Part shown: piece by piece, positions 1 to 9,748 of the stretch
Numbering within the stretch: the stretch's first letter is position 1
Layout: the number at the start of each line of letters is the position of its first letter
Assembly: GCF_030403775.1 (NCBI RefSeq)
Contig: NZ_JAQMWQ010000005.1
Coordinates: 62,001 to 126,000 of the forward strand
DNA length: 64,000 bases
Source: Paenibacillus sp. BSR1-1
Lineage (GTDB): Bacteria; Bacillota; Bacilli; Bacillales; Cytobacillaceae
Direction: 5' to 3'
Program-made: the position numbers and the translations under genes
Notes under the pieces: model-generated
Told to the model about the DNA's origin: nothing
Database searches by the model: none
The model's input: only the letters and a program-made list of their open reading frames with translations

Positions 1-1293
1 AATCCTGCCTATACCCGAATAACTGGGCTTACACAAGAACAGGTAATCGGCCAGCCGGCAACCACTGATATCTCTGAAGGTGAAAGTATGCATATGAAGG
101 TTCTGCAAACAAGAAGGGCAGTTCGTGGCGTAGCGATGCGAGTTGGGCCGAACAAAAAAGAAGTAATCGTTAATGTAGCGCCAATTATCGTAAAGGGGAA
201 ATTAAAGGGAAGTGTCGGCGTTATCCATGATATGTCTGAAATGAAATCGCTCAGCAGAGAGCTGAGCCGTGCTAGACAGTTGATACGGAAGCTGGAGGCA
301 AAATACACATTTGAGGATATCATCGGAAAATCGGACGAAATGACCTTGGCAATCGAACAGGCAAAGCTTGGAGCCAAAACTCCTGCCACAGTCCTTCTTC
401 GGGGTGAGTCAGGAACGGGAAAAGAGTTATTTGCCCATGCTATACATAATGCCAGCGATCGTAAATATAACAAATTTATCCGGGTTAATTGTGCTGCTAT
501 ATCGGAATCCTTGCTTGAAAGCGAAATGTTCGGCTACGAAGAAGGTGCTTTTTCTGGTGCAATAAGAGGGGGAAAGACTGGCTTTTTTGAGGAAGCAAAT
601 AATGGGAGTATATTTCTCGATGAAATCGGCGAACTTTCCGCCAATACTCAGGCAAAGCTGCTTAGGGTATTACAGGAAAATGAAATCATCCGTGTGGGTG
701 GAACAAAACCAATCACGATCAATGTTAGGATTATTGCAGCGACAAATGTCAATCTTGAAAAGGGTATTGCTAAAGGAACGTTTAGGGAAGACTTATATTA
801 TCGTTTAAATCGCATGCCTATCCACATTCCTCCCTTACGAAAACGCAAAGATGAAATTCCGTTATTATGTGAAAGGTTGATTCAAAAGATTAATCGAGAT
901 TACGGACGAAATGTTGAAGGGGTTACCCAAGCAGCCTTGTTGCAGTTGATGGGGTATGATTGGCCTGGCAATGTAAGAGAATTGGAAAATATTCTTGGCA
1001 GAGCGATTATTTTTATGAATTATTATGAAACCTTAATCGATGTCCATCACTTGCCTGAATTAAAAAATAAAAAATCAGGCCAAGAACTAAATTCAACAAA
1101 CAAAAGTGAATCCTTTACATTAGATCGTACACTTTCCGAAATGATGGAAGAATATGAAGCGAATATTATTCAGCAAACACTAAGCCGATTAAAGGGCAAT
1201 AAAACATTAACAGCTAAAACCCTTGGTTTGTCTGTAAGGAATTTATATTATAAACTGGAAAAATATAACCTTGAAAAAAATATCACGCAATAA
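1..1293 (+). CDS. bkdR: Sigma-54-dependent activator BkdR, 5' end cut by the window
   Basis: The reading frame is open from base 1, so the first 87 bases before the internal ATG at 88 belong to the gene. They encode a PAS-like end ([18 protein letters not shown]). The AAA+ domain follows, with Walker A GESGTGKE near nt 403-426, the sigma-54-contacting GAFSGA loop near nt 544-561 (GAFTGA in most family members) and Walker B (GSIFLDE) near nt 604-624. A Fis-type helix-turn-helix ([19 protein letters not shown]) closes the protein. Family knowledge: this class remodels SigL-RNA polymerase at -24/-12 promoters. A -24/-12 promoter lies 68 nt downstream, and the bkd genes follow, so the role as bkd operon activator is well supported. 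Only about 430 residues are visible. Confidence 0.93.
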   Translation, partial: NPAYTRITGLTQEQVIGQPATTDISEGESMHMKVLQTRRAVRGVAMRVGPNKKEVIVNVAPIIVKGKLKGSVGVIHDMSEMKSLSRELSRARQLIRKLEAKYTFEDIIGKSDEMTLAIEQAKLGAKTPATVLLRGESGTGKELFAHAIHNASDRKYNKFIRVNCAAISESLLESEMFGYEEGAFSGAIRGGKTGFFEEANNGSIFLDEIGELSANTQAKLLRVLQENEIIRVGGTKPITINVRIIAATNVNLEKGIAKGTFREDLYYRLNRMPIHIPPLRKRKDEIPLLCERLIQKINRDYGRNVEGVTQAALLQLMGYDWPGNVRELENILGRAIIFMNYYETLIDVHHLPELKNKKSGQELNSTNKSESFTLDRTLSEMMEEYEANIIQQTLSRLKGNKTLTAKTLGLSVRNLYYKLEKYNLEKNITQ

Positions 1294-1320
1294 ATTTCAT
1301 AGTGTGAAATTTTTTGCGTG
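1284..1320. promoter_or_regulatory. Long inverted repeat at the bkdR stop codon: candidate BkdR enhancer or terminator
   Basis: Two 16-nt arms (1284-1299 and 1305-1320) pair with a single mismatch around a 5-nt loop. The left arm contains the bkdR stop codon. No clean T-run follows on the + strand. The centre is about 60 nt upstream of the -24 element, a usual distance for a sigma-54 activator site. Inference: enhancer site for BkdR, possibly also helping end bkdR transcription. Confidence 0.5.
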
Positions 1321-1334
1321 TAGTAAATTTGAAA

Positions 1335-1348
1335 ATAAAGCGTTTTCA
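1335..1348 (+). promoter_or_regulatory. Candidate cre (CcpA) site
   Basis: ATAAAGCGTTTTCA matches the catabolite-responsive element TGWAANCGNTNWCA at all positions except the first two. It sits 13 nt upstream of the sigma-54 promoter, between it and the palindrome, where a repressor could block activator contact. Confidence 0.35.
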
Positions 1349-1360
1349 TTGCATTTTAGT

Positions 1361-1377
1361 TTGGCATAGAACTTGCA
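1361..1377 (+). promoter_or_regulatory. Sigma-54 (SigL) -24/-12 promoter of the bkd operon
   Basis: TTGGCATAGAACTTGCA has the GG and GC doublets separated by exactly 10 nt and matches the YTGGCAY-N5-TTGCW consensus. It lies just before ptb and after the gene for a sigma-54 activator. Transcription should start near 1389. Confidence 0.9.
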
Positions 1378-1425
1378 ATGTAATATATCGGAGTGGAAGA
1401 AAGAGGAGAAGGGGTTGATGACAAC

Positions 1426-2331
1426 TTGTTGCTTGAATCACTAATAGACAAAGCAACCCAGGTTAGTGCCAAAACAGTGGCCGTTGCAGCTGCAGAGGAT
1501 GAAGAAGTTATTGAAGCTGTTTTGGATGCTCATAACCGAAATCTCGCAAATTTCATATTATTTGGTGATAAGGAAAAAATCAAAACCATTTTGGAATTGA
1601 AAAAACATGATAAAAAGGTTTCAAACAATTTGGAAATCATTCATGCTGATTCAAACACATTAGCTGCTGAATTGGCCGTCAAAGCCGTTTTTAACAAAAA
1701 GGCAGATGTATTGATGAAAGGCAATATTCCAACAAGCACTGTATTGAAAGCAGTGTTAAATAAGGAATATGGGCTGAGAACAGGAAATGTCCTGTCCCAT
1801 GTAGCGGTTTTTGAGATACCTGGCTTTGATAGATTTACAATTGTGACAGATGCTGGGATGAATATTACTCCAGATTTAGAACAAAAGGCACAAATTACAA
1901 AAAATGCTGTATCTATAGCTAGGTCAATTGGAATTGAAATGCCGAAAGTGGCACCGATTGCTGCAGTAGAAGTAGTTAATCCAGTCATGCAGCCTACTTT
2001 GGATGCTGCTGCTTTAACGGTGATGAATAAACGCGGGCAATTATCCGGCTGCATAGTCGATGGACCATTGGCATTAGATAATGCCGTTTCGGAGCTTGCA
2101 GCAGAACATAAAGGAATTCAAAGTGAAGTCGCTGGAAAAGCCGATATATTATTAGTGCCTACTATTGAGTCAGGTAATATCTTATATAAATCATTAATCT
2201 ATTTTGCAAAAGCCAAGGTTGGAGCAATAATTGCGGGGGCTCGTGCACCGATTGTTCTGACTTCTAGAGCTGATTCTGCAGAAAGTAAACTATATTCGCT
2301 TGCGCTGGCATTATGCTGCGTATTAAAATAG
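1426..2331 (+). CDS. ptb: Phosphate butyryltransferase
   Basis: Transfers the acyl group of (iso)butyryl- or related branched acyl-CoA to phosphate, giving the acyl-phosphate that Buk uses for ATP synthesis. The protein is a PTA/PTB-family enzyme with conserved blocks ADVLMKGNIPTS, LSHVAVFEIPGFDR and CIVDGPLALDNA, and a C-terminus like B. subtilis Ptb (SLIYFAKAK, LTSRADSAE). The frame is open from a GTG at 1393, but that codon has no usable ribosome site. TTG at 1426, 11 nt after GAGAAGGGG, gives an N-terminus equal in length to B. subtilis Ptb, so I chose it. First gene of the SigL-driven operon. Confidence 0.9.
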   Translation: MLLESLIDKATQVSAKTVAVAAAEDEEVIEAVLDAHNRNLANFILFGDKEKIKTILELKKHDKKVSNNLEIIHADSNTLAAELAVKAVFNKKADVLMKGNIPTSTVLKAVLNKEYGLRTGNVLSHVAVFEIPGFDRFTIVTDAGMNITPDLEQKAQITKNAVSIARSIGIEMPKVAPIAAVEVVNPVMQPTLDAAALTVMNKRGQLSGCIVDGPLALDNAVSELAAEHKGIQSEVAGKADILLVPTIESGNILYKSLIYFAKAKVGAIIAGARAPIVLTSRADSAESKLYSLALALCCVLK

Positions 2332-2360
2332 CAGGTTAACATTCGAGGAGGAATAAGATA

Positions 2361-3464
2361 ATGGAAATTTTCAAGTACTTAGAGAAATATGATTATGAGC
2401 AAGTGGTATTTTGCCAAGATAAGCAGTCAGGATTAAAAGCTATAATTGCTATTCATGATACAACTCTTGGACCAGCATTAGGCGGAACCCGTATGTGGAC
2501 ATATGAATCTGAGGAAGCAGCCATTGAAGATGCTCTTCGCCTCGCAAAAGGAATGACTTATAAAAATGCTGCGGCTGGATTAAATCTTGGCGGAGGTAAA
2601 ACAGTTATCATAGGTGACCCTCGCAAAGATAAGAACGAAGAAATGTTCCGAGCCTTTGGCCGATATATTCAGGGGTTGAATGGCCGATATATAACAGCAG
2701 AAGATGTTGGTACCACAGTGGCTGATATGGATTTAATTCATGAAGAAACAGATTATGTAACGGGAATTTCACCAGCTTTCGGCTCTTCAGGAAACCCTTC
2801 ACCGGTAACTGCATACGGTGTTTACCGCGGAATGAAAGCCGCAGCCAAAGAAGCTTTCGGCACTGATTCACTTGAAGGAAAAGTGGTTTCAGTACAAGGT
2901 GTTGGAAATGTAGCATACACTCTTTGCGAATATTTGCATAAAGAAGGCGCTCAGCTTATTGTTACAGATATTAATAAAGAGGCTGTTAATCGTGCCGTGG
3001 AAGCATTTGGTGCTCGTGCTGTAGACCCTAATGAAATTTATGGTGTAGAGTGTGATATTTATGCTCCATGTGCTCTTGGGGCAACAATTAATGACGATAC
3101 CATTCCACAACTGAAAGCAAAGGTAATTGCAGGTTCAGCCAATAATCAGTTAAAAGACACCCGTCACGGCGATATCATTCATGAAATGGGTATTGTTTAT
3201 GCTCCGGATTATGTTATTAATGCCGGCGGAGTGATAAATGTCGCCGACGAGCTATATGGATACAACCAAGAACGTGCGATGAAAAAAGTAGAGCAGCTCT
3301 ATACAACGATAGAAAAAGTCATTGAAATTTCTAAACGTGATGGTATCCCAACATATGTTGCTGCTGATCGGATGGCAGAAGAGAGAATTGCAAAAATACG
3401 TAATTCAAGAAGCCAATTCTTGCAAAATGGCCATCACATTCTAAGCCATAGAATCTCAAGATAA
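2361..3464 (+). CDS. bcd: Leucine (branched-chain amino acid) dehydrogenase
   Basis: NAD-dependent oxidative deamination of Leu, Ile and Val to their 2-oxo acids, feeding the Bkd complex. The length (367 aa) is typical. The substrate-domain motif GGGK places the catalytic lysine at residue 80. The dinucleotide-binding turn ([10 protein letters not shown]) and the conserved [11 protein letters not shown] block follow. A strong GAGGAGG lies 9 nt before the ATG. It is the second gene of the operon, 29 nt after ptb. Confidence 0.95.
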   Translation: MEIFKYLEKYDYEQVVFCQDKQSGLKAIIAIHDTTLGPALGGTRMWTYESEEAAIEDALRLAKGMTYKNAAAGLNLGGGKTVIIGDPRKDKNEEMFRAFGRYIQGLNGRYITAEDVGTTVADMDLIHEETDYVTGISPAFGSSGNPSPVTAYGVYRGMKAAAKEAFGTDSLEGKVVSVQGVGNVAYTLCEYLHKEGAQLIVTDINKEAVNRAVEAFGARAVDPNEIYGVECDIYAPCALGATINDDTIPQLKAKVIAGSANNQLKDTRHGDIIHEMGIVYAPDYVINAGGVINVADELYGYNQERAMKKVEQLYTTIEKVIEISKRDGIPTYVAADRMAEERIAKIRNSRSQFLQNGHHILSHRISR

Positions 3465-3483
3465 GACATAAGGCTGGGGAAGA

Positions 3484-3510
3484 ACGCTGAATGAGAAATT
3501 CAGCGTCTTT
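3484..3510 (+). terminator. Hairpin between bcd and buk
   Basis: A 9-bp perfect stem (ACGCTGAAT / ATTCAGCGT) with a 5-nt loop is followed by a weak T-rich stretch (CTTTGCCTTT). It lies inside an otherwise co-directional operon, so it may be a partial terminator or an mRNA-stabilising hairpin that separates ptb-bcd from the later genes. Confidence 0.5.
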
Positions 3511-3551
3511 GCCTTTCATAAAGCGAATTTTCCTAATTGGAGGTTAAAACG

Positions 3552-4655
3552 TTGCCAGATAAAGAATATCGAATTCTCGTCATCAACCCAGGCTCGACAT
3601 CAACAAAGATTGGAGTCTTCGATAATGAAATTTCTATTTTTGAAAAAACAATCCGCCATGATGCAGAATTAATCAATTCCTTTTCCAATATTATTGAACA
3701 GTACGATTTTAGAAAGTCCACTATTTTGGAAACACTGGATAAAGAAGGTATAAACATTTCCAAATTAAGCGCTGTATGCGGCAGGGGCGGATTACTCCGT
3801 CCAATCGAGGGCGGTACCTATGCAGTCAATGATTTAATGCTAAAAGACTTAAGGGCAGGTTTTTCCGGACAGCATGCATCAAACCTTGGTGGTATCATTG
3901 CTTACGAAATTGCGGCAGGTCTTAATATTCCTGCATATATTGTAGATCCTGTTGTTGTCGATGAACTCGATCCAATAGCAAGAATTTCCGGATTCTCTTT
4001 AATTGAAAGAAAAAGTATCTTTCATGCTTTAAATCAAAAAGCAGTTGCAAGAAGAATCGCAAAGGAATTAGGAAAAAAATACAATGAGTTGAACTTAATC
4101 GTAACCCATATGGGCGGCGGCATTACCGTTGGTGTTCATAAGAATGGAAAAGTTATTGATGTAAATAATGGACTTCATGGTGATGGACCTTTCAGTCCAG
4201 AGCGTGCAGGGACTGTTCCGGCTGGAGACTTAATTGCCCTGTGTTATTCAGGTGAATATTACCGGGAAGAAATTATGAAGAAACTTGTTGGTCAAGGTGG
4301 ACTTGTGGGATACCTTGGAACGAATGATGCCGTTCAGGTGGAACAAAGGATTGCTTCAGGTGACAAGGAAGCGAAGCTTGTCTACGATGCAATGGCCTAT
4401 CAGGTTGCTAAGGAAATTGGGGCGGCAAGTGCCGTTTTGGCTGGTAAAGTAGATGCCATTGTGCTGACAGGCGGTCTTGCTTATGGTAAAGATTTTGTGA
4501 AAGAAATATCTGATAGAATAAATTGGATTGCTGATTGTTTTGTCCATCCTGGTGAAAATGAACTTCAAGCTTTGGCAGAAGGGGCTTTCAGGGTCTTGCG
4601 CGGTGAAGAAGAGGTAAAGGTCTACCCTGGGAATTTTACAACAGCAAATATCTAA
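3552..4655 (+). CDS. buk: Butyrate (branched-chain acyl) kinase
   Basis: Converts acyl-phosphate and ADP to the free acid and ATP, completing substrate-level phosphorylation with Ptb. Acetokinase-family signatures are present: the N-terminal [10 protein letters not shown] phosphate loop, [11 protein letters not shown] and VLTGGLAYG. The frame is open from TTG 3537, but the ribosome site GGAGG (3539-3543) would lie inside the gene. TTG at 3552 is 8 nt downstream of that site and gives the family's usual N-terminus ([14 protein letters not shown]), 367 aa. Confidence 0.92.
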   Translation: MPDKEYRILVINPGSTSTKIGVFDNEISIFEKTIRHDAELINSFSNIIEQYDFRKSTILETLDKEGINISKLSAVCGRGGLLRPIEGGTYAVNDLMLKDLRAGFSGQHASNLGGIIAYEIAAGLNIPAYIVDPVVVDELDPIARISGFSLIERKSIFHALNQKAVARRIAKELGKKYNELNLIVTHMGGGITVGVHKNGKVIDVNNGLHGDGPFSPERAGTVPAGDLIALCYSGEYYREEIMKKLVGQGGLVGYLGTNDAVQVEQRIASGDKEAKLVYDAMAYQVAKEIGAASAVLAGKVDAIVLTGGLAYGKDFVKEISDRINWIADCFVHPGENELQALAEGAFRVLRGEEEVKVYPGNFTTANI

Positions 4656-4677
4656 AAAATTTGGGGAGGAATTTTAA

Positions 4678-6099
4678 GTGGCACAAGAATATGATTTAGT
4701 CATTCTTGGCGGTGGAACTGGCGGTTATGTAGCTGCCATTCGCGCTTCACAGCTTGGGTTAAAAACAGCGATTGTCGAAAAAGGAAAATTAGGAGGAACA
4801 TGCCTTCATAAAGGGTGTATTCCAAGTAAGGCACTCCTAAGAAGTGCAGAGGTTTTCGCAACAGCAAAACATAGTGAAGATTTCGGTGTTGTTACAGGTG
4901 ATGTTTCTGTTAATTTTACTAAGGTTCAGGAAAGAAAAAATAAAATTATCGATCAGTTACATAAGGGTGTTCAGCATTTAATGAAGCAGGGGAAAATTGA
5001 TGTCTATGAAGGCCTTGGACGTATCCTTGGACCATCCATTTTTTCACCAATGCCAGGAACGATTTCCGTTGAAATGAATAATGGATCTGAAAACGAAATG
5101 CTAATACCGAAAAATGTAATTGTGGCGACCGGTTCGAGACCAAGGACTCTTCCTGGACTTGAAATTGACGGGGAGTATGTTATGTCCTCTGATGAAGCAC
5201 TACAGCTCGAGGAGCTTCCAAACTCGATTATTATTGTCGGCGGCGGTGTAATTGGAATCGAATGGGCATCCATGCTTTCAGATTTCGGGGTCGAAGTAAC
5301 GGTCATTGAGTATGCTGATCGAATCATTCCGACAGAAGATAAGGAAATCTCTAAAGAAATGCAACGTTTAATGAAGAAAAAAGGGATTAAACTGGTAACA
5401 AGTGCTAAAGTCCTTTCAGAAACATTGGTAAAAGAGAATGGAGTTGCCATTTCTGCGGAGGTAAAAGGGTCTGTGAAAGAGTTTAAAGCAGATAAACTGC
5501 TTGTTTCTGTCGGCAGACAAGCAAATACAGAAGGAATTGGACTTGAAAACACCGAAATACAAGTAGAAAAAGGTTTTATATCTGCAAATGAATTTTACCA
5601 AACTAAGGAATCCCATATATATGCAATTGGTGATGTCATCGGTGGTCTTCAGCTTGCACATGTGGCAAGCCACGAAGGAATAATTGCCGTTGAGCATATT
5701 GCTGGAAAGGATCCTTCAAATCTTGATTACAATCTAGTTTCAAGATGTATTTATTCAAGCCCTGAAGTATCAAGTGTCGGTATAACAGAGGACCAAGCTA
5801 TAGAAAAGGGCTATAAAGTAAAGGTCGGAAAGTTTTCATTCAGAGCAATTGGTAAAGCATTAGTTTTTGGAGAATCAGATGGATTTGTTAAAATTGTTGC
5901 AGATGAAGAAACCAATGATATTCTAGGAGTGCATATGATTGGTCCTCATGTAACTGATATGATTTCTGAAGCTGGACTTGCGATGGTTTTAGATGCTACA
6001 CCTTGGGAAATTGGCCATACAATTCATCCGCACCCAACATTATCTGAAGCCATTGGAGAAGCTGCACTGGCAGTGGATGGAAACGCAATTCATTCATAA
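4678..6099 (+). CDS. lpdV: Dihydrolipoyl dehydrogenase, E3 of the branched-chain keto acid complex
   Basis: FAD flavoprotein that reoxidises the lipoyl arm of BkdB with NAD+. Visible: the FAD-binding GGGTGG at residues 11-16, the redox disulfide Cys42-Cys47 (GGTCLHKGC), the NAD-binding GGGVIGIEWA, and the C-terminal catalytic His block HPHPTLSE. The length (473 aa) is normal. The start is GTG at 4678, preceded by GGGGAGGA. It is the gene immediately before the E1 subunits, so it is the complex-specific E3 rather than the pyruvate dehydrogenase one. Confidence 0.94.
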   Translation: MAQEYDLVILGGGTGGYVAAIRASQLGLKTAIVEKGKLGGTCLHKGCIPSKALLRSAEVFATAKHSEDFGVVTGDVSVNFTKVQERKNKIIDQLHKGVQHLMKQGKIDVYEGLGRILGPSIFSPMPGTISVEMNNGSENEMLIPKNVIVATGSRPRTLPGLEIDGEYVMSSDEALQLEELPNSIIIVGGGVIGIEWASMLSDFGVEVTVIEYADRIIPTEDKEISKEMQRLMKKKGIKLVTSAKVLSETLVKENGVAISAEVKGSVKEFKADKLLVSVGRQANTEGIGLENTEIQVEKGFISANEFYQTKESHIYAIGDVIGGLQLAHVASHEGIIAVEHIAGKDPSNLDYNLVSRCIYSSPEVSSVGITEDQAIEKGYKVKVGKFSFRAIGKALVFGESDGFVKIVADEETNDILGVHMIGPHVTDMISEAGLAMVLDATPWEIGHTIHPHPTLSEAIGEAALAVDGNAIHS

Positions 6100-6139
6100 T
6101 AAAGACTTTTTTTACGAACAATCGGGAGGTTAGAAATCA

Positions 6140-7138
6140 ATGGTAGAAAAGCGTCATGAAGCTTTAGGGTTAAGCGACGGAAAAGTATTGGAAATGTATG
6201 AAACGATGCTTTTAGCCCGCCGCATAGACGAACGGATGTGGCTTTTGAATCGTGCTGGGAAAATTCCTTTTGTTATTTCTTGTCAGGGACAGGAGGCAGC
6301 TCAGGTCGGTGCAGCATTTGCCCTTGATCGCGATAAAGATTATGTACTGCCATATTATCGTGACATGGGAGTTGTTTTAACATTCGGCATGACACCAAGA
6401 GAACTTATGCTGTCAGGATTTGCTAAAGCAGAAGATCCTAACTCAGGCGGACGTCAAATGCCTGGGCATTTTGGCCAAAAGAAAAACCGGATTGTGACTG
6501 GTTCTTCGCCAGTTACTACCCAAGTTCCCCACGCAGTAGGTGTTGCTCTTGCAGGAAAAATGGAAAGAAAAGACCTTGTTACGTTTGTTACGTTTGGTGA
6601 AGGTTCCTCAAACCAGGGGGATTTCCATGAAGGTGCAAATTTTGCGGGTGTACATAAGCTTCCGGTTATTTTTATGTGCGAAAACAACAAATATGCTATC
6701 TCTGTTCCGATAGAAAAGCAATTGGGCTGTGAAAAGGTTTCAGATCGTGCAATTGGTTACGGAATGCCAGGATATACGGTTGATGGGAATGATCCATTAG
6801 AGGTTTATAAAGTGGTAAAAGATGCTGCCGACCGCGGTCGCCGCGGCGAGGGGCCAACTCTGGTTGAAACTGTTTCTTACCGTTTAACACCACACTCTTC
6901 CGATGATGATGACCGTTCTTATCGGGCGCCGGATGAGGTGGCCAAGGCGAAAACACAGGACCCGATTATCACTTTTGGAGCTTATTTAAAAGAAACCGGA
7001 GTAATGAATGACGATTTAGAAAAAGAAATCAACGATCGTGTGATGAAATTGGTGAACGAGGCAACTGATTATGCTGAGAATGCTCCGTATTCTGCACCAG
7101 AAGATGCGTTGAAATATGTTTATGCGGAGGGAGTATAG
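6140..7138 (+). CDS. bkdAA: Branched-chain 2-oxoacid dehydrogenase E1 alpha
   Basis: Thiamine-diphosphate-dependent decarboxylase subunit for the keto acids of Leu, Ile and Val. The TPP/Mg2+ motif begins at GEGSSNQGDFHEG and ends in CENNKYA. The serine-bearing loop (YRLTPHSSDDD) is also present. 332 aa, usual size. It is followed after 2 nt by the beta subunit; the shared ribosome site GGAGGGAG lies within the last codons of this gene. Confidence 0.95.
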   Translation: MVEKRHEALGLSDGKVLEMYETMLLARRIDERMWLLNRAGKIPFVISCQGQEAAQVGAAFALDRDKDYVLPYYRDMGVVLTFGMTPRELMLSGFAKAEDPNSGGRQMPGHFGQKKNRIVTGSSPVTTQVPHAVGVALAGKMERKDLVTFVTFGEGSSNQGDFHEGANFAGVHKLPVIFMCENNKYAISVPIEKQLGCEKVSDRAIGYGMPGYTVDGNDPLEVYKVVKDAADRGRRGEGPTLVETVSYRLTPHSSDDDDRSYRAPDEVAKAKTQDPIITFGAYLKETGVMNDDLEKEINDRVMKLVNEATDYAENAPYSAPEDALKYVYAEGV

Positions 7139-7140
7139 GC

Positions 7141-8124
7141 ATGGCAGTAATTTCTTATATTGATGCGGTAACAATGGCCATTCGTGAAGAAATGGAGAGA
7201 GATCCTAAGGTATTTGTCCTTGGTGAAGATGTTGGAGTTAAGGGCGGAGTATTTAAAGCTACCCAAGGCTTATATGAACAATTTGGTGAAGAGCGCGTTA
7301 TTGATACGCCGTTGGCTGAATCAGCCATTGCTGGAGTAGGAATTGGGGCAGCAATGTACGGAATGCGTCCAATTGCGGAAATGCAATTTGCTGATTTTAT
7401 CATGCCAGCTGTCAATCAAATTATTTCAGAGGCTGCAAAAATTCGCTTTCGTTCTAATAATGACTGGCATTGTCCTATGGTCATTCGTGCCCCATATGGC
7501 GGGGGAGTTCATGGAGCGCTCTATCATTCTCAATCAGTAGAAGCAGTATTTGCGAACCAGCCGGGCTTAAAAATTGTCATGCCTTCAACTCCTTATGATG
7601 TTAAAGGGCTATTAAAAGCAGCTATCCGTGATAATGACCCTGTATTGTTTTTTGAGCATAAACGTGCCTATCGTTTAATTAAAGGAGAAGTTCCAACGGA
7701 TGATTATACATTGCCAATTGGAAAGGCCGATGTAAAGCGTGAAGGAGAAGATATCACCGTCATTACATATGGACTTTGTGTTCATTTTGCCCTTCAGGCG
7801 GCTGAAAAATTAGCAAAGGACGGAATTTCTACTCATATTCTTGATCTGCGTACTGTTTATCCACTTGATAAAGAAGCCATTATTGAAGCTGCTTCAAAGA
7901 CAGGAAAAGTGTTGCTTGTAACGGAGGACAATAAAGAAGGAAGCATTATTAGTGAAGTGTCAGCGATAATTGCCGAAAACTGTTTATTTGAATTAGATGC
8001 ACCGATTATGCGTCTCGCAGGTCCTGACGTACCAGCAATGCCATATTCTCCAACAATGGAAAAGTTCTTTATGGTAAATCCTGATAAAGTGGAAAAAGCA
8101 ATGCGCGAGCTGGCTGAATATTAA
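7141..8124 (+). CDS. bkdAB: Branched-chain 2-oxoacid dehydrogenase E1 beta
   Basis: Transketolase-like beta subunit that completes the E1 active site with BkdAA. It shows the family blocks GEDVGVKGGVFKAT near the N-terminus, DTPLAESAIAGVGIGAA, and a C-terminal transketolase domain with GKVLLVTEDNKEGS. 327 aa, normal length. Confidence 0.95.
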   Translation: MAVISYIDAVTMAIREEMERDPKVFVLGEDVGVKGGVFKATQGLYEQFGEERVIDTPLAESAIAGVGIGAAMYGMRPIAEMQFADFIMPAVNQIISEAAKIRFRSNNDWHCPMVIRAPYGGGVHGALYHSQSVEAVFANQPGLKIVMPSTPYDVKGLLKAAIRDNDPVLFFEHKRAYRLIKGEVPTDDYTLPIGKADVKREGEDITVITYGLCVHFALQAAEKLAKDGISTHILDLRTVYPLDKEAIIEAASKTGKVLLVTEDNKEGSIISEVSAIIAENCLFELDAPIMRLAGPDVPAMPYSPTMEKFFMVNPDKVEKAMRELAEY

Positions 8125-8163
8125 TTTTTCAAATGGAATTGTTTTTCTAAGGAGGTTTCACCA

Positions 8164-9462
8164 TTGGCGATTGAACAAATAAAAATGCCGCAGTTAGGCG
8201 AAAGTGTTACCGAGGGAACGATAAGCAAGTGGCTCGTTTCTGTCGGAGATAAAGTGAATAAATACGACCCTCTCGCAGAGGTTATGACAGATAAAGTAAA
8301 CGCAGAGGTTCCATCCTCATTTACAGGTGTGATTAAAGAACTAATTGCCGGTGAAGGCGATACATTGGCCGTAGGAGAAATCATTTGTACAATCGAAATT
8401 GAGGGCAGCAATGGTGCCGAGGCAATCCCGGTGGAACAAAAATCAGTAGCAACTGAATCAGTCGCAGCTCCTCAGGCGGACCAAGGAAATAAAGCCCGCT
8501 ATTCACCTGCTGTTCTAAAAATTTCTCAAGAACATGGCATTGATTTAACACAGGTGTCAGGCACCGGAGCCGGCGGCCGGATTACACGTAAAGATTTATT
8601 AAAGCTAATTGAATCCGGAACGATTCCTGTGGCAGGTTCAAAAGTTGAAGAACTACAACAGCCAGCGGCTGCAAAGCAAGAGGTGGTTCAACCTGCAGCA
8701 GCAAGTCAGCCGGCAGCTGCTGTTTCCGCTGCTCCAACAGTGAATATCCCAGTCGCAGCAGGTGATATTGAAATTCCGGTTACAGGCATTCGTAAAGCGA
8801 TTGCTTCCAATATGCTCCGAAGCAAGCATGAAGCACCTCATGCCTGGACGATGATGGAAGTTGATGCAACAAATCTCGTGGAATACCGTAATGCCCTTAA
8901 GGATGAATTCAAGAAAAAAGAAGGCTTCAATTTAACCTTCTTTGCCTTCTTTGTAAAAGCTGTAGCACAAGCACTTAAGGAATTCCCGCAAATCAATTCA
9001 ATGTGGGCGGGAGATAAAATTATCCAAAAGAAAGATATAAATCTTTCAATAGCTGTTGCTACGGATGATGCCTTATTTGTACCGGTTATTAAAAATGCTG
9101 ACGAGAAAACAGTTAAAGGAATTGCACGTGAAATATCCGAATTAGCTGTTAAAGTAAGGACTGGAAAACTTCGTTCTGAAGATATGCAGGGCGGGACGTT
9201 TACCGTCAACAACACAGGTTCATTTGGCTCTGTACAATCAATGGGAATCATAAATTATCCGCAGGCGGCAATTCTTCAAGTCGAATCCATTGTCAAACGT
9301 CCTGTAGTAATGAATAATGGCATGATTGCTGTCCGTGATATGGTAAATCTTTGTATGTCACTTGACCACCGCGTATTGGACGGTCTTATTTGCGGCCGCT
9401 TCCTCGCAAGGGTAAAGGAAATCATTGAAAATACATCAAAAGCCACAACATCCATTTATTAA
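8164..9462 (+). CDS. bkdB: Lipoamide acyltransferase E2 of the branched-chain complex
   Basis: Core of the complex; moves the acyl group from lipoamide to CoA. Domains in order: a lipoyl domain with Lys44 in DKVNAEV, an Ala/Gln/Val linker, an E3-binding domain (ARYSPAVLKIS to GRITRKDL), a second Ala/Pro-rich linker, and the acyltransferase domain ending in the catalytic HRVLDG. The start is TTG at 8164, 7 nt after GGAGG. The last two bases of the TAA stop codon are also the first two bases of a MITE-like repeat. Confidence 0.94.
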   Translation: MAIEQIKMPQLGESVTEGTISKWLVSVGDKVNKYDPLAEVMTDKVNAEVPSSFTGVIKELIAGEGDTLAVGEIICTIEIEGSNGAEAIPVEQKSVATESVAAPQADQGNKARYSPAVLKISQEHGIDLTQVSGTGAGGRITRKDLLKLIESGTIPVAGSKVEELQQPAAAKQEVVQPAAASQPAAAVSAAPTVNIPVAAGDIEIPVTGIRKAIASNMLRSKHEAPHAWTMMEVDATNLVEYRNALKDEFKKKEGFNLTFFAFFVKAVAQALKEFPQINSMWAGDKIIQKKDINLSIAVATDDALFVPVIKNADEKTVKGIAREISELAVKVRTGKLRSEDMQGGTFTVNNTGSFGSVQSMGIINYPQAAILQVESIVKRPVVMNNGMIAVRDMVNLCMSLDHRVLDGLICGRFLARVKEIIENTSKATTSIY

Positions 9463-9626
9463 GGCTATTTTCACAAAGATTGTTGTTTTTCGTAAAAGTT
9501 CATCAACCCGTATAACTAAATTCTTCTTGGCATCTTTTCGTAAGAACATTTGCGAAAATTGCCTAGAAACTTTGTGAATGACCCTTCAAAAGTTCTAAAA
9601 GCAATAAAGGTTACGAAAAGAGCCTT
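9461..9626. repeat. MITE-like element, copy A (166 bp)
   Basis: Starts AAGGCTATTTTC and ends GAAAAGAGCCTT, terminal inverted repeats that pair at 11 of 12 positions. A second copy at 40922-41088 is nearly the same length and shares the inner blocks TTTCGTAAAAG/ATTCGTAAAAG, ATCAACCCGTA and GTAAGAACATTTGCG. TATT occurs directly on both sides and could be a target duplication. No coding capacity. The left end supplies the AA of the bkdB stop codon. Confidence 0.8.
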
Positions 9627-9639
9627 TATTAAAGAATAT

Positions 9640-9674
9640 CCCGCTGCCTGCTCTGGGCAGCGGTTATTTTTATT
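9640..9674 (+). terminator. Terminator downstream of the bkd operon
   Basis: A GC-rich stem (CCGCTGCC / GGCAGCGG) with a short loop is followed by TTATTTTTATT. It closes the bkd transcription unit before mutA. Confidence 0.82.
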
Positions 9675-9748
9675 GCGTCATCACAATATCTATCCTAAAA
9701 TAGAATTAATTGAATTTTTATAATTTTTTTTGAAAGGGGATGAATTCT

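Noticed and set aside
1321-1360. Possible CodY box (TTTGAAAAT) near the bkd promoter
   Set aside because: Only one half resembles AATTTTCWGAAAATT; the other half does not match.
5004-5552. 182-codon minus-strand frame inside lpdV
   Set aside because: Antisense shadow of an intact, motif-complete gene; no ribosome site.
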